DNA of 64,000 nt from Rhodococcus triatomae BKS 15-14 (GTDB lineage Bacteria; Actinomycetota; Actinomycetes; Mycobacteriales; Mycobacteriaceae): assembly GCA_000341795.1 (NCBI GenBank), contig AODO01000017.1, positions 1 through 64,000 of the forward strand, written 5' to 3'. Made by a program: the position numbers and the translations under genes. Shown here one piece after another: positions 1 through 8,469 of the stretch. The notes beneath the pieces are model-generated. The model was not told the origin of the DNA. It searched no databases and saw only the letters and a list, made by a program, of their open reading frames with translations. Each line of letters starts with the position of its first letter. The first letter of the stretch is position 1.

Positions 1-6
1 AGGCGG

Positions 7-831
7 CTACGTCCCGAAGCGGCGGTGCCGGGCGGCGTAGTCGCGGAGTGCGCGGAGGAAGTCGACGCGGCGGAACTCCGGCCAGTACGCCTCCGTGAAC
101 CAGATCTCCGAGTAGGCGCTCTGCCAGAGCAGGAAGCCGGACAGTCGCTGCTCCCCGGACGTTCGGATCACCAGATCCGGGTCGGGCTGGCCGGACGTGT
201 ACAGGTGCCCGTCGATCGCCTCCACGCTGATCGCGTCGACCAGCTCGGCTCCCTCGAGGCCCTCGTCCTGCTTCTGCGCGACCAGCGAGCGGACCGCGTC
301 GGCGATCTCCTGTCTGCCCCCGTACCCGACCGCGACGTTCACGTGCGTACCCGTGCGCCCCGCCGTGCGGTCTGCCGCCTCCCGCAGCCGGCGAGCGGAG
401 TCCTCCGGCAGGAGGTCGAGGGTACCGACGATCTTCACCGACCAGTTCTGGTCGGGTCCGGAGATCTCCTCGACGACGTCGGTGATGATCTCGATGAGGG
501 TGTCGAGTTCCTCGGGGTCGCGGCGCAGGTTCTCGGTGGAGAGCAGGTAGATCGTCGCCATCTCGATACCGGCCTCGTCACACCAGGTCAGCAGCTCGGC
601 GATCTTGAGTGCGCCCATCCGGTGCCCGTGAGCGACGTCGGTGAACCCGTTCTCGCGCGCCCATCTGCGGTTTCCGTCACACATGACCGCGACGTGCCGA
701 GGACGCTGCATGCCGTCGAGCTGCCCGGTGAGGCGCCGCTCGTAGAGGCTGTACAGCAGGTCGGAGGGCTTCACCTGGACATCACCACGGGAGGTCACAT
801 TACGCCCGCTCACCACCTGCGCGTCAGGCAC
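7..831 (-). CDS. Short-chain (Z)-isoprenyl diphosphate synthase (UppS family)
   Basis: Cis-prenyltransferase that condenses isopentenyl diphosphate with a short allylic diphosphate; the closest relative I recognise is M. tuberculosis Rv1086, which makes Z,E-farnesyl diphosphate for decaprenyl phosphate synthesis. The family signature CDGNRRWAR is present with the catalytic aspartate at residue 52, and the C-terminal signature RTSGEQRLSGFLLWQSAY is intact, as are the YLLSTEN and VGYGGR motifs. The GTG start gives 274 residues, about 10 more than mycobacterial homologues; a GTG at Val20 just before KPSDLLYSLYERR could be the true start. Family assignment is firm. C15 specificity is inferred from similarity to Rv1086 and was not tested. 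Confidence 0.93.
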   Translation of the reverse strand: MPDAQVVSGRNVTSRGDVQVKPSDLLYSLYERRLTGQLDGMQRPRHVAVMCDGNRRWARENGFTDVAHGHRMGALKIAELLTWCDEAGIEMATIYLLSTENLRRDPEELDTLIEIITDVVEEISGPDQNWSVKIVGTLDLLPEDSARRLREAADRTAGRTGTHVNVAVGYGGRQEIADAVRSLVAQKQDEGLEGAELVDAISVEAIDGHLYTSGQPDPDLVIRTSGEQRLSGFLLWQSAYSEIWFTEAYWPEFRRVDFLRALRDYAARHRRFGT

Positions 832-909
832 CGGCGCTCCGGGCCCGCCCCCGTCCCGCGACGGCCGCTCGGCTCGGCGTCGTGCGAGGTACAGTGACCG
901 GAGAACCGA

Positions 910-929
910 AACCTACGGTTCCGTAGGTT
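910..929. promoter_or_regulatory. 20-bp palindrome in front of the hemolysin III gene, candidate operator
   Basis: Perfect inverted repeat with 9-bp arms AACCTACGG and CCGTAGGTT around TT. It lies 28 bp upstream of the hemolysin III ATG and 78 bp upstream of the divergent prenyltransferase gene. The size and symmetry fit a homodimeric regulator such as TetR family proteins. No regulator gene is adjacent, so the binding protein is unknown. Confidence 0.5.
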
Positions 930-957
930 GGCGGATCCGAACCTCGGGAGAACCAGA

Positions 958-1623
958 ATGACCGTCCTGGACGAACCGCTCATCCCGGTCAAACCACGCC
1001 TGCGCGGGTGGATCCACCTCTGGGCGTTCACCGTGGCCGTCGTCGCGGGTGCAGCGCTGGTCGTCTCGGCGTTCACGGTGTCCGAGCGAGCGGGCGCCGC
1101 GACCGCCGTCTACGCCGCGACCGTGTGTGGCGTGTTCGGGGTGAGCGCCGCCTACCATCGCATCCACTGGCCGACGGCACGCTCACGGATATGGATGAAG
1201 CGGGCCGATCACTCGATGATCTTCGTGTTCATCGCCGGCAGCTACACGCCGTTCGCGACGCTCGCACTCCCTGTGGACACCGGGCGAACGCTGTTGGCGG
1301 TGGTCTGGTCGGGTGCGCTCGCGGGCGTCGCGCTGAAGATGATGTGGCCCACCGCACCCCGCTGGGTAGGCGTACCGCTGTACCTGCTTCTGGGCTGGGC
1401 GATCGTGCCCGTGGCGGGGGATCTGGTCGACCAGGTCGGCTGGCTGCCCCTGGTTCTTCTGGCGACGGGCGGCGTGCTCTACAGCGCCGGAGCCGTCCTC
1501 TACGCCGCCCGGTGGCCCGACCCGTGGCCCGAGACGTTCGGGCATCACGAGTTCTTCCACGCCGGCACGGTCGTCGCGGCTCTCTGCCACTACCTGGCGG
1601 TGTGGCTGGTGTTGCTCGCCTGA
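958..1623 (+). CDS. Hemolysin III family (PAQR/YqfA-like) membrane protein
   Basis: Integral membrane protein of 221 residues with seven predicted hydrophobic segments. The family metal/hydrolase motifs are visible: AAYHRIHW in the first third, [16 protein letters not shown] in the middle and [19 protein letters not shown] near the end. This is the CREST superfamily pattern of conserved His, Asp and Ser. The ATG was chosen over an in-frame TTG 30 bp upstream because CGGGAGAACC sits at ribosome-binding distance. It corresponds to Rv1085c. Biochemical role in bacteria is unsettled; the haemolysin name is historical. Its 3' end overlaps the convergent EspG-like gene by 34 bp. Confidence 0.9.
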   Translation: MTVLDEPLIPVKPRLRGWIHLWAFTVAVVAGAALVVSAFTVSERAGAATAVYAATVCGVFGVSAAYHRIHWPTARSRIWMKRADHSMIFVFIAGSYTPFATLALPVDTGRTLLAVVWSGALAGVALKMMWPTAPRWVGVPLYLLLGWAIVPVAGDLVDQVGWLPLVLLATGGVLYSAGAVLYAARWPDPWPETFGHHEFFHAGTVVAALCHYLAVWLVLLA

Positions 1624-2369
1624 TCCAGCCGGCCGACCCGGTCGACGAGCGTCGCGAGCTGCGTGCCCAGCTCGGCCGCCGACGCCGGCAGCACCTCGAT
1701 CACGGCGTCGCCGCGATTGACCAGGTAACGACCGTCCGCGACGTCGATCCACCGGAACACCCCACCGTCGTCGGTCGGACGCCAGTCGACCGCGGGCCCG
1801 GGGTGGACCCCGACCTCGCCGATCCCCAGCCGGCGCTGCGCGAAGAACCCCCGAACGTCGTCCGGTGTGCCTCGGCCGGTCACCGGACGCATCACCGTGT
1901 CGGTGCCCCGTGCCGGTTCTGCGACGATCCGACGGCCCGTGCCGCGGACCGCGGGTGGCAACGCCGCGATCACCGCGCCGGCCACCCGGGTACGCGGCAT
2001 CACGACGACCCGCACGTCACCGCCGCTGTCCACGTCCGCGCCGGGCGCCTGGGTGACGACGACGGCACTGCCTCCCCGGACACCGGCGTGCAACCGGGTC
2101 ACCGACGTGAGGTCGGCGCCGGTGAAGGCACACACCTCGATCCGTAGTTCCGGTTCCAGCAGAGCCGACACGGCCCCCTGCAACGGCTCGTCCAGGCCCG
2201 ATCGAAGTGCCTGTTCGGCGCTCCGGCGCGCGCCCTGCTCCACCGACGCCGATTCCGACGCACTGCGGTACGCCATCGGGTACGGGAGCCGGTCGCGGCC
2301 GAACACACGCCACAGCACGTCGAATTCCAGTGCCGAGAAATACCACTCGGCAGCGAACCGGCCGGTCAT
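1590..2369 (-). CDS. EspG-family ESX secretion-associated protein
   Basis: 259-residue protein beginning [16 protein letters not shown] shortly after the start, the typical opening of EspG proteins, cytosolic chaperones that hold PE/PPE-like substrates for type VII secretion. Further EspG-like stretches are the 'RDRLPYP' segment, the central beta-rich region and the C-terminal '[18 protein letters not shown]' strand. The ATG overlaps the stop of the preceding lipoprotein gene as ATGA, so the two are translationally coupled. No EccB/C/D, WXG100 or PE/PPE gene is in the window, so it is an orphan here. The end is convergent with, and 34 bp inside, the hemolysin III gene. Confidence 0.72.
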   Translation of the reverse strand: MTGRFAAEWYFSALEFDVLWRVFGRDRLPYPMAYRSASESASVEQGARRSAEQALRSGLDEPLQGAVSALLEPELRIEVCAFTGADLTSVTRLHAGVRGGSAVVVTQAPGADVDSGGDVRVVVMPRTRVAGAVIAALPPAVRGTGRRIVAEPARGTDTVMRPVTGRGTPDDVRGFFAQRRLGIGEVGVHPGPAVDWRPTDDGGVFRWIDVADGRYLVNRGDAVIEVLPASAAELGTQLATLVDRVGRLDQASNTSHTAR

Positions 2370-2533
2370 GCGCCGAGCCCCGGAGGCGCGACGAGCGGAA
2401 GATCGCCGACGAATTCGTCGACGGAGAGCTCCGACCCGACCACTTGCGGCGCGTCGCCCCCCTGCGCCTGCCCGCTCACGCACCCCACCACCACCGCGCA
2501 CAGACACGCAATGCCCAAGACGGAACCCCGCAC
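2366..2533 (-). CDS. Small predicted lipoprotein upstream of the EspG-like gene
   Basis: 55-residue protein (from the internal GTG) with an Arg after the start, a hydrophobic stretch VLGIACLCAVVVGC whose final Cys is in a lipobox-like context, then an acidic/proline-rich tail of about 37 residues with no recognisable domain. An upstream in-frame GTG at 2569 would add 12 residues ahead of the signal and is less likely because it moves the charged residue inward. Coupled by ATGA to the EspG-like gene, so probably a functional partner. I do not recognise the family. Confidence 0.55.
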   Translation of the reverse strand: MRGSVLGIACLCAVVVGCVSGQAQGGDAPQVVGSELSVDEFVGDLPLVAPPGLGA

Positions 2534-2701
2534 CGAACACCCCCAAACCCCCGACAACAGTCCGCTCACCTACTCAGACGCAGACGAGGCTCGATCGGTT
2601 CCACCCGTGCGCAACCACATACTCGACGTCGTCATCCGGGTCACGTACGGCAGGGCGACGACGCCACACAGGCTGGAGTGGATACGAATCCGTGGACACC
2701 C

Positions 2702-4717
2702 CTACCTGGCGAGCGCCTCGACCAACGCGTCGATGTCGGTAACCGGCCGATCGCACACGACACCGCGGCACACGTATGCCGCGGACCGGCCACCGACCAG
2801 CGGCCGATCGGCCAGCAGCGGAATCGAATCGGGCGGCCCGCCGACGACAACCACCCCACCCGGCGCGTGTCTGCGCGCAGCGTCGAGCAGCTCCGAGGCA
2901 CCGTCGGTCGCGACCGCCACCTGGATCGGACCCCGCACGGCGGCCTCAGCAACCGCGAGCCAGTGCCCGGCAGATCGCGGAACACGCTGCAGCAGAAGGG
3001 TTCCCCGGTCGATGGTCGCGGACGCCGCGGCGCCGTAGCGACCCGCGGTGTCGGCCGACGACAGTACCGACGCCAGCAACAGAGCCTCGGCCATCGACGA
3101 CGTACCGGACGGCGTGGCACCGTCGACGGGGTCCCGGGGCCTGGCGATCAGCGTCTCGGCGTCGTCCGCGGTGTCGAACCAGGATCCGGGCTCGTTCTCG
3201 TCCGCGAAATGGTCGAGCGCCAGGTCGAGGATCTGCTGTGCACGGGCGAGCCACTCGGCGTCGCCGGTCACCTGCTGGAGGGTGAGCAGTCCGGTCGCGA
3301 GTGCGGCGTGGTCGTCGAGAACCGCTGACGCGTCACCGACGACCGACCCGAGGGATGCGCGCCGGAGTCGTCCGTCGACGAGGTGCTCGTCCAGCAGCGA
3401 CCGCGCGCAGCGCTCGGCGGCGCCGATCCACTCCGGACGACCCAGACCGGCGCCGGCCTCGGCGAGCGCAGTGATCGCGAGTCCGTTCCAGGCGGTGACC
3501 ACCTTGTCGTCACGAGCGGGCTGGGGCCGGTTCGACCGCGCGTCGAACAGACTGCGGCGCACCGATTCCCAGCGCGTCCAGTCGTCGGGGTCCGACGGGA
3601 ACTGCAGCACCGACGTCCCGGCTTCGAAGGTGCCGGCCGAGCTCACCGCCAGCAGCCCGGCCGCCCAGACGCCGTCCTCGAAACCGAGGACCTCGATCAG
3701 CTGCTCGGGAGTCCACGCGTAGGTGAGCCCTTCGATGCCTTCGGTGTCGGCGTCGAGGGCCGATGCGAAACATCCTGTGTCGGTGCGCAGGTCACGCAGC
3801 ATGAACTCGGCGGTGGCCTCCGTGACGCGGAACGCGAGATCCGAGCCGGTGCGCCGCGCCAGGTGCGCGTACACGCGCAGGAGCTGAGCGTTGTCGTAGA
3901 GCATCTTCTCGAAGTGCGGCACCACCCAGTCGGCATCGACGGAATAGCGCGCAAAACCGCCGCCCAACTGGTCGAAGAGTCCGCCTCGCGCCATCGCCTC
4001 CGCGGTCCGGGTCACCGAGTCGAGGACCATCGCCGAACCGGTCCGCTCGTGGCTGCGGAGCATGCCCTCCAGCAATGCCGACGGCGGGAACTTCGGCGCC
4101 CCACCGAATCCGCCGCGCTCGACGTCCTCGTCGGCGCGCACCGCGGCGACCGCCGCGTCGAGGAGCGGGCCGTCGAGCGGGGCCGCACCCGCGGGCAGTG
4201 CGCCACCAGCGCGGCGCAGTTCCGTCGTGATCGACGCGGACGCCTGCAGCACGTCGTCGCGGCGGGTCCGCCAGGTGTCGTCGATCGCTTCGAGCAGCTG
4301 CGTGAAGGAGGGCATGCCGCCGCGAGGCGACGGCGGGAAGTAGGTGCCGCAGTAGAACGGTTCCCCGTCCGCGGTGAGGAAGCAGGTCATCGGCCAGCCG
4401 CCCTGCCCCGTCATCGCGACCGTCGCGTTCATGTAGATCGCGTCCAGGTCGGGACGTTCCTCACGGTCGACCTTGATGCACACGAAGTGCTCGTTCATCA
4501 CCGCGGCCGTCGCCTCGTCCTCGAACGACTCGTGTGCCATGACGTGGCACCAGTGGCAGGCCGCGTATCCGATGGACAGCAGCACCGGCACGTCGCGCTC
4601 TCGCGCCCACTCCAGCGCGTCGGTCCCCCACTGCTGCCAGTGCACGGGATTGTCCGCGTGCTGCCGCAGGTACGGGCTGGTCGCCTCGCCGAGGGCGTTC
4701 CGGTGCCGCGTGGTCAC
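2702..4717 (-). CDS. DUF255 thioredoxin-domain protein (Rv1084/YyaL/SSP411 family)
   Basis: 671-residue protein with an N-terminal thioredoxin-like domain followed by an (alpha/alpha)6-barrel, the layout of the YyaL/SSP411 family. Diagnostic motifs: SPYLRQHADNPVHWQQW near residue 14, CHWCHVM with the CxxC at 54-57, VDREERPDLD and the FLTADGEPFYCGTYFP block. In the barrel half, MLYDNAQLL is the family signature. The GTG start lies 2 nt after the stop of the preceding gene, so it is translationally coupled. Function is uncertain; family members have been proposed as redox or cellobiose-epimerase-like enzymes. Orthologue of Rv1084 by sequence and position. Confidence 0.9.
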   Translation of the reverse strand: MTTRHRNALGEATSPYLRQHADNPVHWQQWGTDALEWARERDVPVLLSIGYAACHWCHVMAHESFEDEATAAVMNEHFVCIKVDREERPDLDAIYMNATVAMTGQGGWPMTCFLTADGEPFYCGTYFPPSPRGGMPSFTQLLEAIDDTWRTRRDDVLQASASITTELRRAGGALPAGAAPLDGPLLDAAVAAVRADEDVERGGFGGAPKFPPSALLEGMLRSHERTGSAMVLDSVTRTAEAMARGGLFDQLGGGFARYSVDADWVVPHFEKMLYDNAQLLRVYAHLARRTGSDLAFRVTEATAEFMLRDLRTDTGCFASALDADTEGIEGLTYAWTPEQLIEVLGFEDGVWAAGLLAVSSAGTFEAGTSVLQFPSDPDDWTRWESVRRSLFDARSNRPQPARDDKVVTAWNGLAITALAEAGAGLGRPEWIGAAERCARSLLDEHLVDGRLRRASLGSVVGDASAVLDDHAALATGLLTLQQVTGDAEWLARAQQILDLALDHFADENEPGSWFDTADDAETLIARPRDPVDGATPSGTSSMAEALLLASVLSSADTAGRYGAAASATIDRGTLLLQRVPRSAGHWLAVAEAAVRGPIQVAVATDGASELLDAARRHAPGGVVVVGGPPDSIPLLADRPLVGGRSAAYVCRGVVCDRPVTDIDALVEALAR

Positions 4718-4719
4718 GC

Positions 4720-5028
4720 CTAGCCCGACGTCTGGGTCGGCGGGGTGGACGGCTTCGCCGCAGTCGTCGCGCCGGAGCCGGTCGGCGGCACCGCTCCGCC
4801 GCGGTCGGTTCCCTCGTCCGCCGCCTGGTCGGCTTCGGGATGCTCGGGCTCGAACGTGTCGGGCAGCTTCCGCAACTGCTTGTTCATCGACCGGATCAAC
4901 AGCACCGTCCCGACGAGCAACACGACGATGATCAGCAACCCGACCGGAGAGGCCTTGCCGAACTCGGGTCCCGTCGGGGTGCCCTGGGTCTGCGCCAGCA
5001 ACGCGACTGTCGCGCCTGCCAGATTCAC
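4720..5028 (-). CDS. Small single-pass membrane protein (Rv1083-like)
   Basis: 102-residue protein with an N-terminal hydrophobic stretch, a clear transmembrane segment [20 protein letters not shown], a short basic stretch (MNKQLRKLP) and a proline/acid-rich cytosolic tail. The GTG start overlaps the mca stop as GTGA, and the GGAGGAG run encoding the last residues of Mca serves as ribosome-binding site. Sits between mca and the DUF255 gene exactly as Rv1083 sits between Rv1082 and Rv1084. No catalytic motif; function unknown. Confidence 0.82.
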   Translation of the reverse strand: MNLAGATVALLAQTQGTPTGPEFGKASPVGLLIIVVLLVGTVLLIRSMNKQLRKLPDTFEPEHPEADQAADEGTDRGGAVPPTGSGATTAAKPSTPPTQTSG

Positions 5029-5927
5029 TGCTCCTCCTCCTGCCGTCCCGCGGCCACACCGACGTGGTCGATGCCGGCGAACAGGTCGTTCTCCGGAATC
5101 GCGGTGGTGACGCGGGTCTTGGCCAACTCGAACTCCTCGGTCGGCCAGATCTTCTGCTGAATGTCTCGGGGGACCGCGAAGAACGACCCGTTCGGGTCGA
5201 TCTGCGTCGCATGGGCGCGCAGCGCGTCGTCCCGCTGCGCGAAGTAGTCGCCGCAGGTGATCTGGGTGGTGACACGAGCCATCAGGTCGCCCTGCTCCGT
5301 CTTCCACTTCTTGAGCCACTCCGCCATCGGGAACTCCTCACCGCGGCGGTCGTACTCCTCCTGGAACAACTGCAGGCGCTTCCGGATGAACCCGTGCGAG
5401 TAGTACAGCTTGAGCACTTCCCACGGCTCACCCGCCTCGGGGAACCGATCGGGGTCAGCGGCAGCCTCGTACGCCGCCACCGACACCTCGTGGCACCGGA
5501 TGTGGTCGGGGTGCGGGTAGCCGCCGTTCTCGTCGTAGGTGGTCATCACGTGCGGACGGAACTCGCGGATGACGCGGACGAGCGCCTCCGTGGACTCCTC
5601 CAGCGGAACCAGCGCGAAGCAGCCCTCCGGCAACGGCGGCTTCGGGGCTCCCTCCGGCAGCCCCGAGTCGACGAAGCCCAGCCAGGTCTGCTCGACGCCG
5701 AGGATGCGGGCCGCTTCGGCCATCTCCTCCTTGCGGACGTCGCTGATCCGGTCGCGGATGCCGGGGACGTCCATCGCCGGGTTGAGGATGTCGCCGCGCT
5801 CGCCGCCGGTGAGGGTGACCACGAGCACCTCGTGACCCTCGGCTGAGTAGCGGGCCATCGTCGCCGCGCCCTTGCTGGACTCGTCGTCGGGATGGGCGTG
5901 CACGGCCATGAGACGCAATCCGCTCAC
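5025..5927 (-). CDS. mca: Mycothiol S-conjugate amidase
   Basis: Zinc amidase that cleaves the amide bond of mycothiol S-conjugates, releasing a mercapturic acid for export and GlcN-inositol for recycling; a detoxification step specific to actinobacteria. AHPDDE at residues 11-16 supplies His12 and Asp15 as zinc ligands and Asp14 as general base, and HPDH (His142) supplies the third ligand. 300 residues, usual for Mca, with the LKLYYSHGF and C-terminal extension that separate Mca from MshB. GTG start with GGAAG about 8 nt upstream. First gene of a three-gene coupled unit with the Rv1083-like and DUF255 genes. Confidence 0.94.
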   Translation of the reverse strand: MSGLRLMAVHAHPDDESSKGAATMARYSAEGHEVLVVTLTGGERGDILNPAMDVPGIRDRISDVRKEEMAEAARILGVEQTWLGFVDSGLPEGAPKPPLPEGCFALVPLEESTEALVRVIREFRPHVMTTYDENGGYPHPDHIRCHEVSVAAYEAAADPDRFPEAGEPWEVLKLYYSHGFIRKRLQLFQEEYDRRGEEFPMAEWLKKWKTEQGDLMARVTTQITCGDYFAQRDDALRAHATQIDPNGSFFAVPRDIQQKIWPTEEFELAKTRVTTAIPENDLFAGIDHVGVAAGRQEEEQ

Positions 5928-6020
5928 AGTCTTCCTTCACCTCAGCTTCGCCTGGAACCTACGTGTGGCTACCGTCCACCTGCCGCGCCGACCGCGCGGG
6001 AGGCGTCCGTGTCCTTCCCC

Positions 6021-6026
6021 TATAGT
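6021..6026 (+). promoter_or_regulatory. Candidate -10 box for the DUF4307 gene
   Basis: TATAGT in the 207-bp region between the divergent mca and DUF4307 genes, about 108 bp ahead of the DUF4307 ATG. It is the only good -10-like hexamer I see in this GC-rich stretch; no clear -35 box accompanies it, which is common in actinobacteria. Confidence 0.35.
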
Positions 6027-6134
6027 TCCACCCGACACCTCCACCGTCACCGTGACCCTGCTCGGATCACCACGCGGAGGGCACCCAGCCGGGCACCACG
6101 AGCTCGCCCGGACCGCTGCACGAGAGTCGAGCGC

Positions 6135-6560
6135 ATGACCGAGACGACCCCCTCCGACCGCTACCCGATGCCCCAGGGCAGTGTCCGCGGGTCCCGGATC
6201 ACGGCGATCGTCCTCACGATCGGAGTCGTCCTCCTCGGCCTCGCCATCGCCTGGCTCGCCTACAACAGGTTCGCCGTCAAGGACATCAAGTCGGAGATGG
6301 TCCAGTACTCGATCGTCGACGACTCGACCATCGCGCTCAGCTTCACCGTCACCCGCGAGGACCCGACCGAAGCGGCCCTGTGCATCGTGCGCTCCCGGTC
6401 ACGGGACGGCTCCGAAACCGGACGCCGGGAGGTCGTCGTACAGCCGTCCGAGCACGGAACGGTGCAGATCGACACCCAGATCACCACCACGCAGCCGCCG
6501 GCCGTCGCCGACATCTACGGCTGCGGCTCCGACGTCCCGGCGTATCTCACCGTCAACTGA
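6135..6560 (+). CDS. DUF4307 membrane protein (Rv1081c-like)
   Basis: 141 residues: a short cytosolic N terminus (about 25 residues), one transmembrane segment ITAIVLTIGVVLLGLAIAWLAY, then an extracytoplasmic domain of about 95 residues with two cysteines (ALCIV and IYGCGS) that may form a disulfide. This matches the DUF4307 family, Rv1081c in M. tuberculosis, which lies divergent to mca and next to greA as here. ATG chosen because the downstream reading begins the conserved protein; longer in-frame extensions upstream lack ribosome-binding sites. Function unknown. Confidence 0.85.
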   Translation: MTETTPSDRYPMPQGSVRGSRITAIVLTIGVVLLGLAIAWLAYNRFAVKDIKSEMVQYSIVDDSTIALSFTVTREDPTEAALCIVRSRSRDGSETGRREVVVQPSEHGTVQIDTQITTTQPPAVADIYGCGSDVPAYLTVN

Positions 6561-6868
6561 CGGCACAGCCCGCCACGCCGCGTCGGCGACCTGGATCTTC
6601 GCTGGAAAATCCCAGCTCGTGCTAGACTCGCCGGATACACGGTTCCGAGTTGGAGCCGTGTATTGCTGCATTTGCATCTGGACGCGTGTGTGCACGCGCA
6701 CCCGGACGCAAGCGGCGTACACACGCGGTCGGGCGCGCGCTCACCACACGGTGAGTCGACCCGGGGGATCACCGTCCGGGGGGACAACGCACCCAGCCGC
6801 AGCCGACCACCGGAATGGGTGGTCCGTCCAGGGGACCGTGAGGTTCCGACTACGAGGAGTGATCGAGC
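6561..6868 (+). promoter_or_regulatory. Promoter and long structured leader of greA
   Basis: 308-bp non-coding stretch. A -10-like TAGACT lies at 6623-6628, which would put the start of transcription near 6635 and leave a leader of about 235 nt. A strong hairpin lies at 6635-6663. Further down, GGTGA at 6750-6754 can pair either with TCACC at 6741-6745 or, as ACGGTGA, with TCACCGT at 6769-6775, so two hairpins exclude each other. The ribosome-binding site GAGGAG precedes the greA ATG. No open reading frame with coding character is seen. Confidence 0.5.
6635..6663 (+). promoter_or_regulatory. 12-bp stem-loop at the start of the greA leader
   Basis: Arms ATACACGGTTCC and GGAGCCGTGTAT pair over 12 bp with one U-G pair and a 5-nt loop. 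It falls at the predicted 5' end of the transcript, so it could protect the mRNA or cause early pausing or termination. No T-tract follows. Confidence 0.5.
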
Positions 6869-7363
6869 ATGACCGAGACCCAGGTGACCTGGCTGACCCA
6901 GGAGTCACACGACCGGCTCAAGAGCGAACTCGACCAGCTCATTGCCAACCGTCCGGTCATCGCGGCCGAGATCAACGAGCGTCGCGAGGAAGGCGACCTC
7001 AAGGAGAACGGCGGCTACCACGCCGCTCGCGAGGAGCAGGGCCAGCAGGAAGCGCGCATCCGCCAGCTGCAGGAACTCCTCAACAGCGCCAAGGTCGGCG
7101 AGGCTCCCACGCAGTCCGGTGTCGCACTGCCCGGCTCGGTTGTCAAGGTGTACTACGACGGTGACGAGACCGACACCGAGACGTTCCTCATCGCCACCCG
7201 CGAAGAGGGCGCCCGCAACGACAAGCTCGAGGTCTACTCCCCCAGCTCCCCGCTCGGCGGCGCGCTCATCGACGCGAAGGTCGGCGAGACCCGCGAGTAC
7301 GTCCTGCCCAACGGCAAGACGATGAAGGTCACCCTGATCAGCGCGGAGCCGTACCACGCCTGA
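6869..7363 (+). CDS. greA: Transcription elongation factor GreA
   Basis: Binds in the RNA polymerase secondary channel and stimulates cleavage of backtracked RNA. 164 residues, usual length. N-terminal coiled-coil hairpin (residues about 1-80) contains [20 protein letters not shown], with the acidic tip residues needed for cleavage; the C-terminal FKBP-like domain ends with the conserved [14 protein letters not shown] and PNGK. GAGGAG lies 9 nt before the ATG. Orthologue of Rv1080c, adjacent to the DUF4307 gene as in mycobacteria. Followed by a strong terminator hairpin. Confidence 0.96.
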   Translation: MTETQVTWLTQESHDRLKSELDQLIANRPVIAAEINERREEGDLKENGGYHAAREEQGQQEARIRQLQELLNSAKVGEAPTQSGVALPGSVVKVYYDGDETDTETFLIATREEGARNDKLEVYSPSSPLGGALIDAKVGETREYVLPNGKTMKVTLISAEPYHA

Positions 7364-7378
7364 CGGGCCACGTCCTCC

Positions 7379-7416
7379 GGAACCCCGGTTCGCGCACCAG
7401 CGCGGGCCGGGGTTCC
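7379..7416 (+). terminator. Terminator hairpin after greA
   Basis: Perfect 10-bp stem GGAACCCCGG/CCGGGGTTCC starting 16 bp after the greA stop, with an inner CGCGC/GCGCG stem in the loop. No U-tract follows, as is common for actinobacterial terminators. The next 268 bp, up to the riboswitch, hold nothing I can recognise. Confidence 0.75.
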
Positions 7417-7684
7417 GTCGTCCGGGAGGGGCAGACACCCCCTGCATGCCTGCCCCAACCGGACTCCGAGCCGCCGCGCACCCTGCCTCCCCCGACCGGG
7501 CACTTCGAGCGACTCAACCAATCAGACGCAGTCGATCGGCGAAAGGTTCCCCGGTCCGCCGGATTGCCCGCCGAACACCCCACTGAGCGGGACGAAGCAG
7601 CCGGTACGCGCCCGCCGTGCGGCCGCGACCCCGAACCTCCGCACCTGTCGGCGCAGGTCGCTCTGCTACGGTCGTCGATGTTCT

Positions 7685-7760
7685 GACACGGGGTGCTCCG
7701 CGAACGCGGGGCTGAGATGAGACCCGAGAACCTGTCCAGGTAATGCTGACGAAGGGATGT
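7685..7760 (+). ncRNA. TPP riboswitch (THI element)
   Basis: Conserved thiamin pyrophosphate aptamer pieces are in order: ACGGGGTGC at the 5' side, GGGCTGAGATGAGACCC (the pyrimidine-sensing helix with CUGAGA), then GAACCTGTCCAGGTAATGCTG and GAAGGGATG at the 3' end. The last element doubles as the ribosome-binding region of tenA, 2-11 nt from its ATG, so ligand binding would most simply block translation initiation. It should shut off the thiamin salvage operon when TPP is plentiful. Confidence 0.95.
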
Positions 7761-7761
7761 C

Positions 7762-8469
7762 ATGTCTACGACGCATGCGCTCACACCGATCTCCGGTGGA
7801 TTCACCGACCACCTCTGGGCCGAGACGAAGGCACTGCGGGTCGCAATCGACGACCTCGAGTTCCTGCACCGTCTCGGCGACGGCACCCTGCCGCTCGAGG
7901 TCTTCCGCACGTACATCGAGCAGGACTCGCTGTACCTGACCGGCTACGCCAAGGCACTCGCACTCCTCGCGGCCCGCGCCCCCGAACCGCAGGCGGCGGC
8001 GTTCTGGGCGAGCTCCGCGGCGAACGCCGCCGCCGTCGAATCGGCACTGCACGACGAACTGCTCGACGTGCTGCCTCCCCGCCTCGACGCACCGGAGCAC
8101 TCCGCCGCGTGCCTCGGGTACGTCTCGTACCTCGTCGCTGCCGCGGCCACCGAGCCGTACCCGGTCGCCGCCGCGGCCGCGTTGCCGTGTTTCTGGATCT
8201 ACGCCGAGGTCGGCCGGACCCTCGCCGCGAACGCGGCGAAGGTCCTCGCAGCCGACCCGGACCACCCGTATGCCAAGTGGGTGACCACCTACGACGCCCC
8301 CGAGTTCCAGGAGTCCGCCGCCCGGGCCCGCAGCCTGGTGGACGCCGCGGCCGAGGGCGCGAGTGAGCGCGAGCGGGCCGACATGCTCATCTCGTTCACC
8401 GTCGCCACCCGGTACGAACTCATGTTCTGGGACACAGCCCTGCACCCACAGCCCTGGCCCGCCCCGTGA
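7762..8469 (+). CDS. tenA: TenA-type aminopyrimidine aminohydrolase (thiaminase II), Cys class
   Basis: Hydrolyses degraded thiamin pyrimidines (aminomethyl-HMP type) to HMP for reuse in thiamin synthesis. The active site residues of the TenA_C subclass are visible: Asp55 in EQDSLYL, Tyr120/Tyr123 region GYVSY, nucleophilic Cys143 in LPCFWIYAEVG and Glu219 in ELMFWD. 235 residues, all-alpha, usual length. Directly preceded by a TPP riboswitch and overlapping the substrate-binding protein gene by GTGA, so salvage enzyme and importer are made together. Confidence 0.93.
   Translation: MSTTHALTPISGGFTDHLWAETKALRVAIDDLEFLHRLGDGTLPLEVFRTYIEQDSLYLTGYAKALALLAARAPEPQAAAFWASSAANAAAVESALHDELLDVLPPRLDAPEHSAACLGYVSYLVAAAATEPYPVAAAAALPCFWIYAEVGRTLAANAAKVLAADPDHPYAKWVTTYDAPEFQESAARARSLVDAAAEGASERERADMLISFTVATRYELMFWDTALHPQPWPAP

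Noticed and set aside
25-897. Long plus-strand reading frame opposite the prenyltransferase gene
   Set aside because: Arg/Val-rich translation with no family features; it mirrors the real gene on the other strand, which has complete family motifs.
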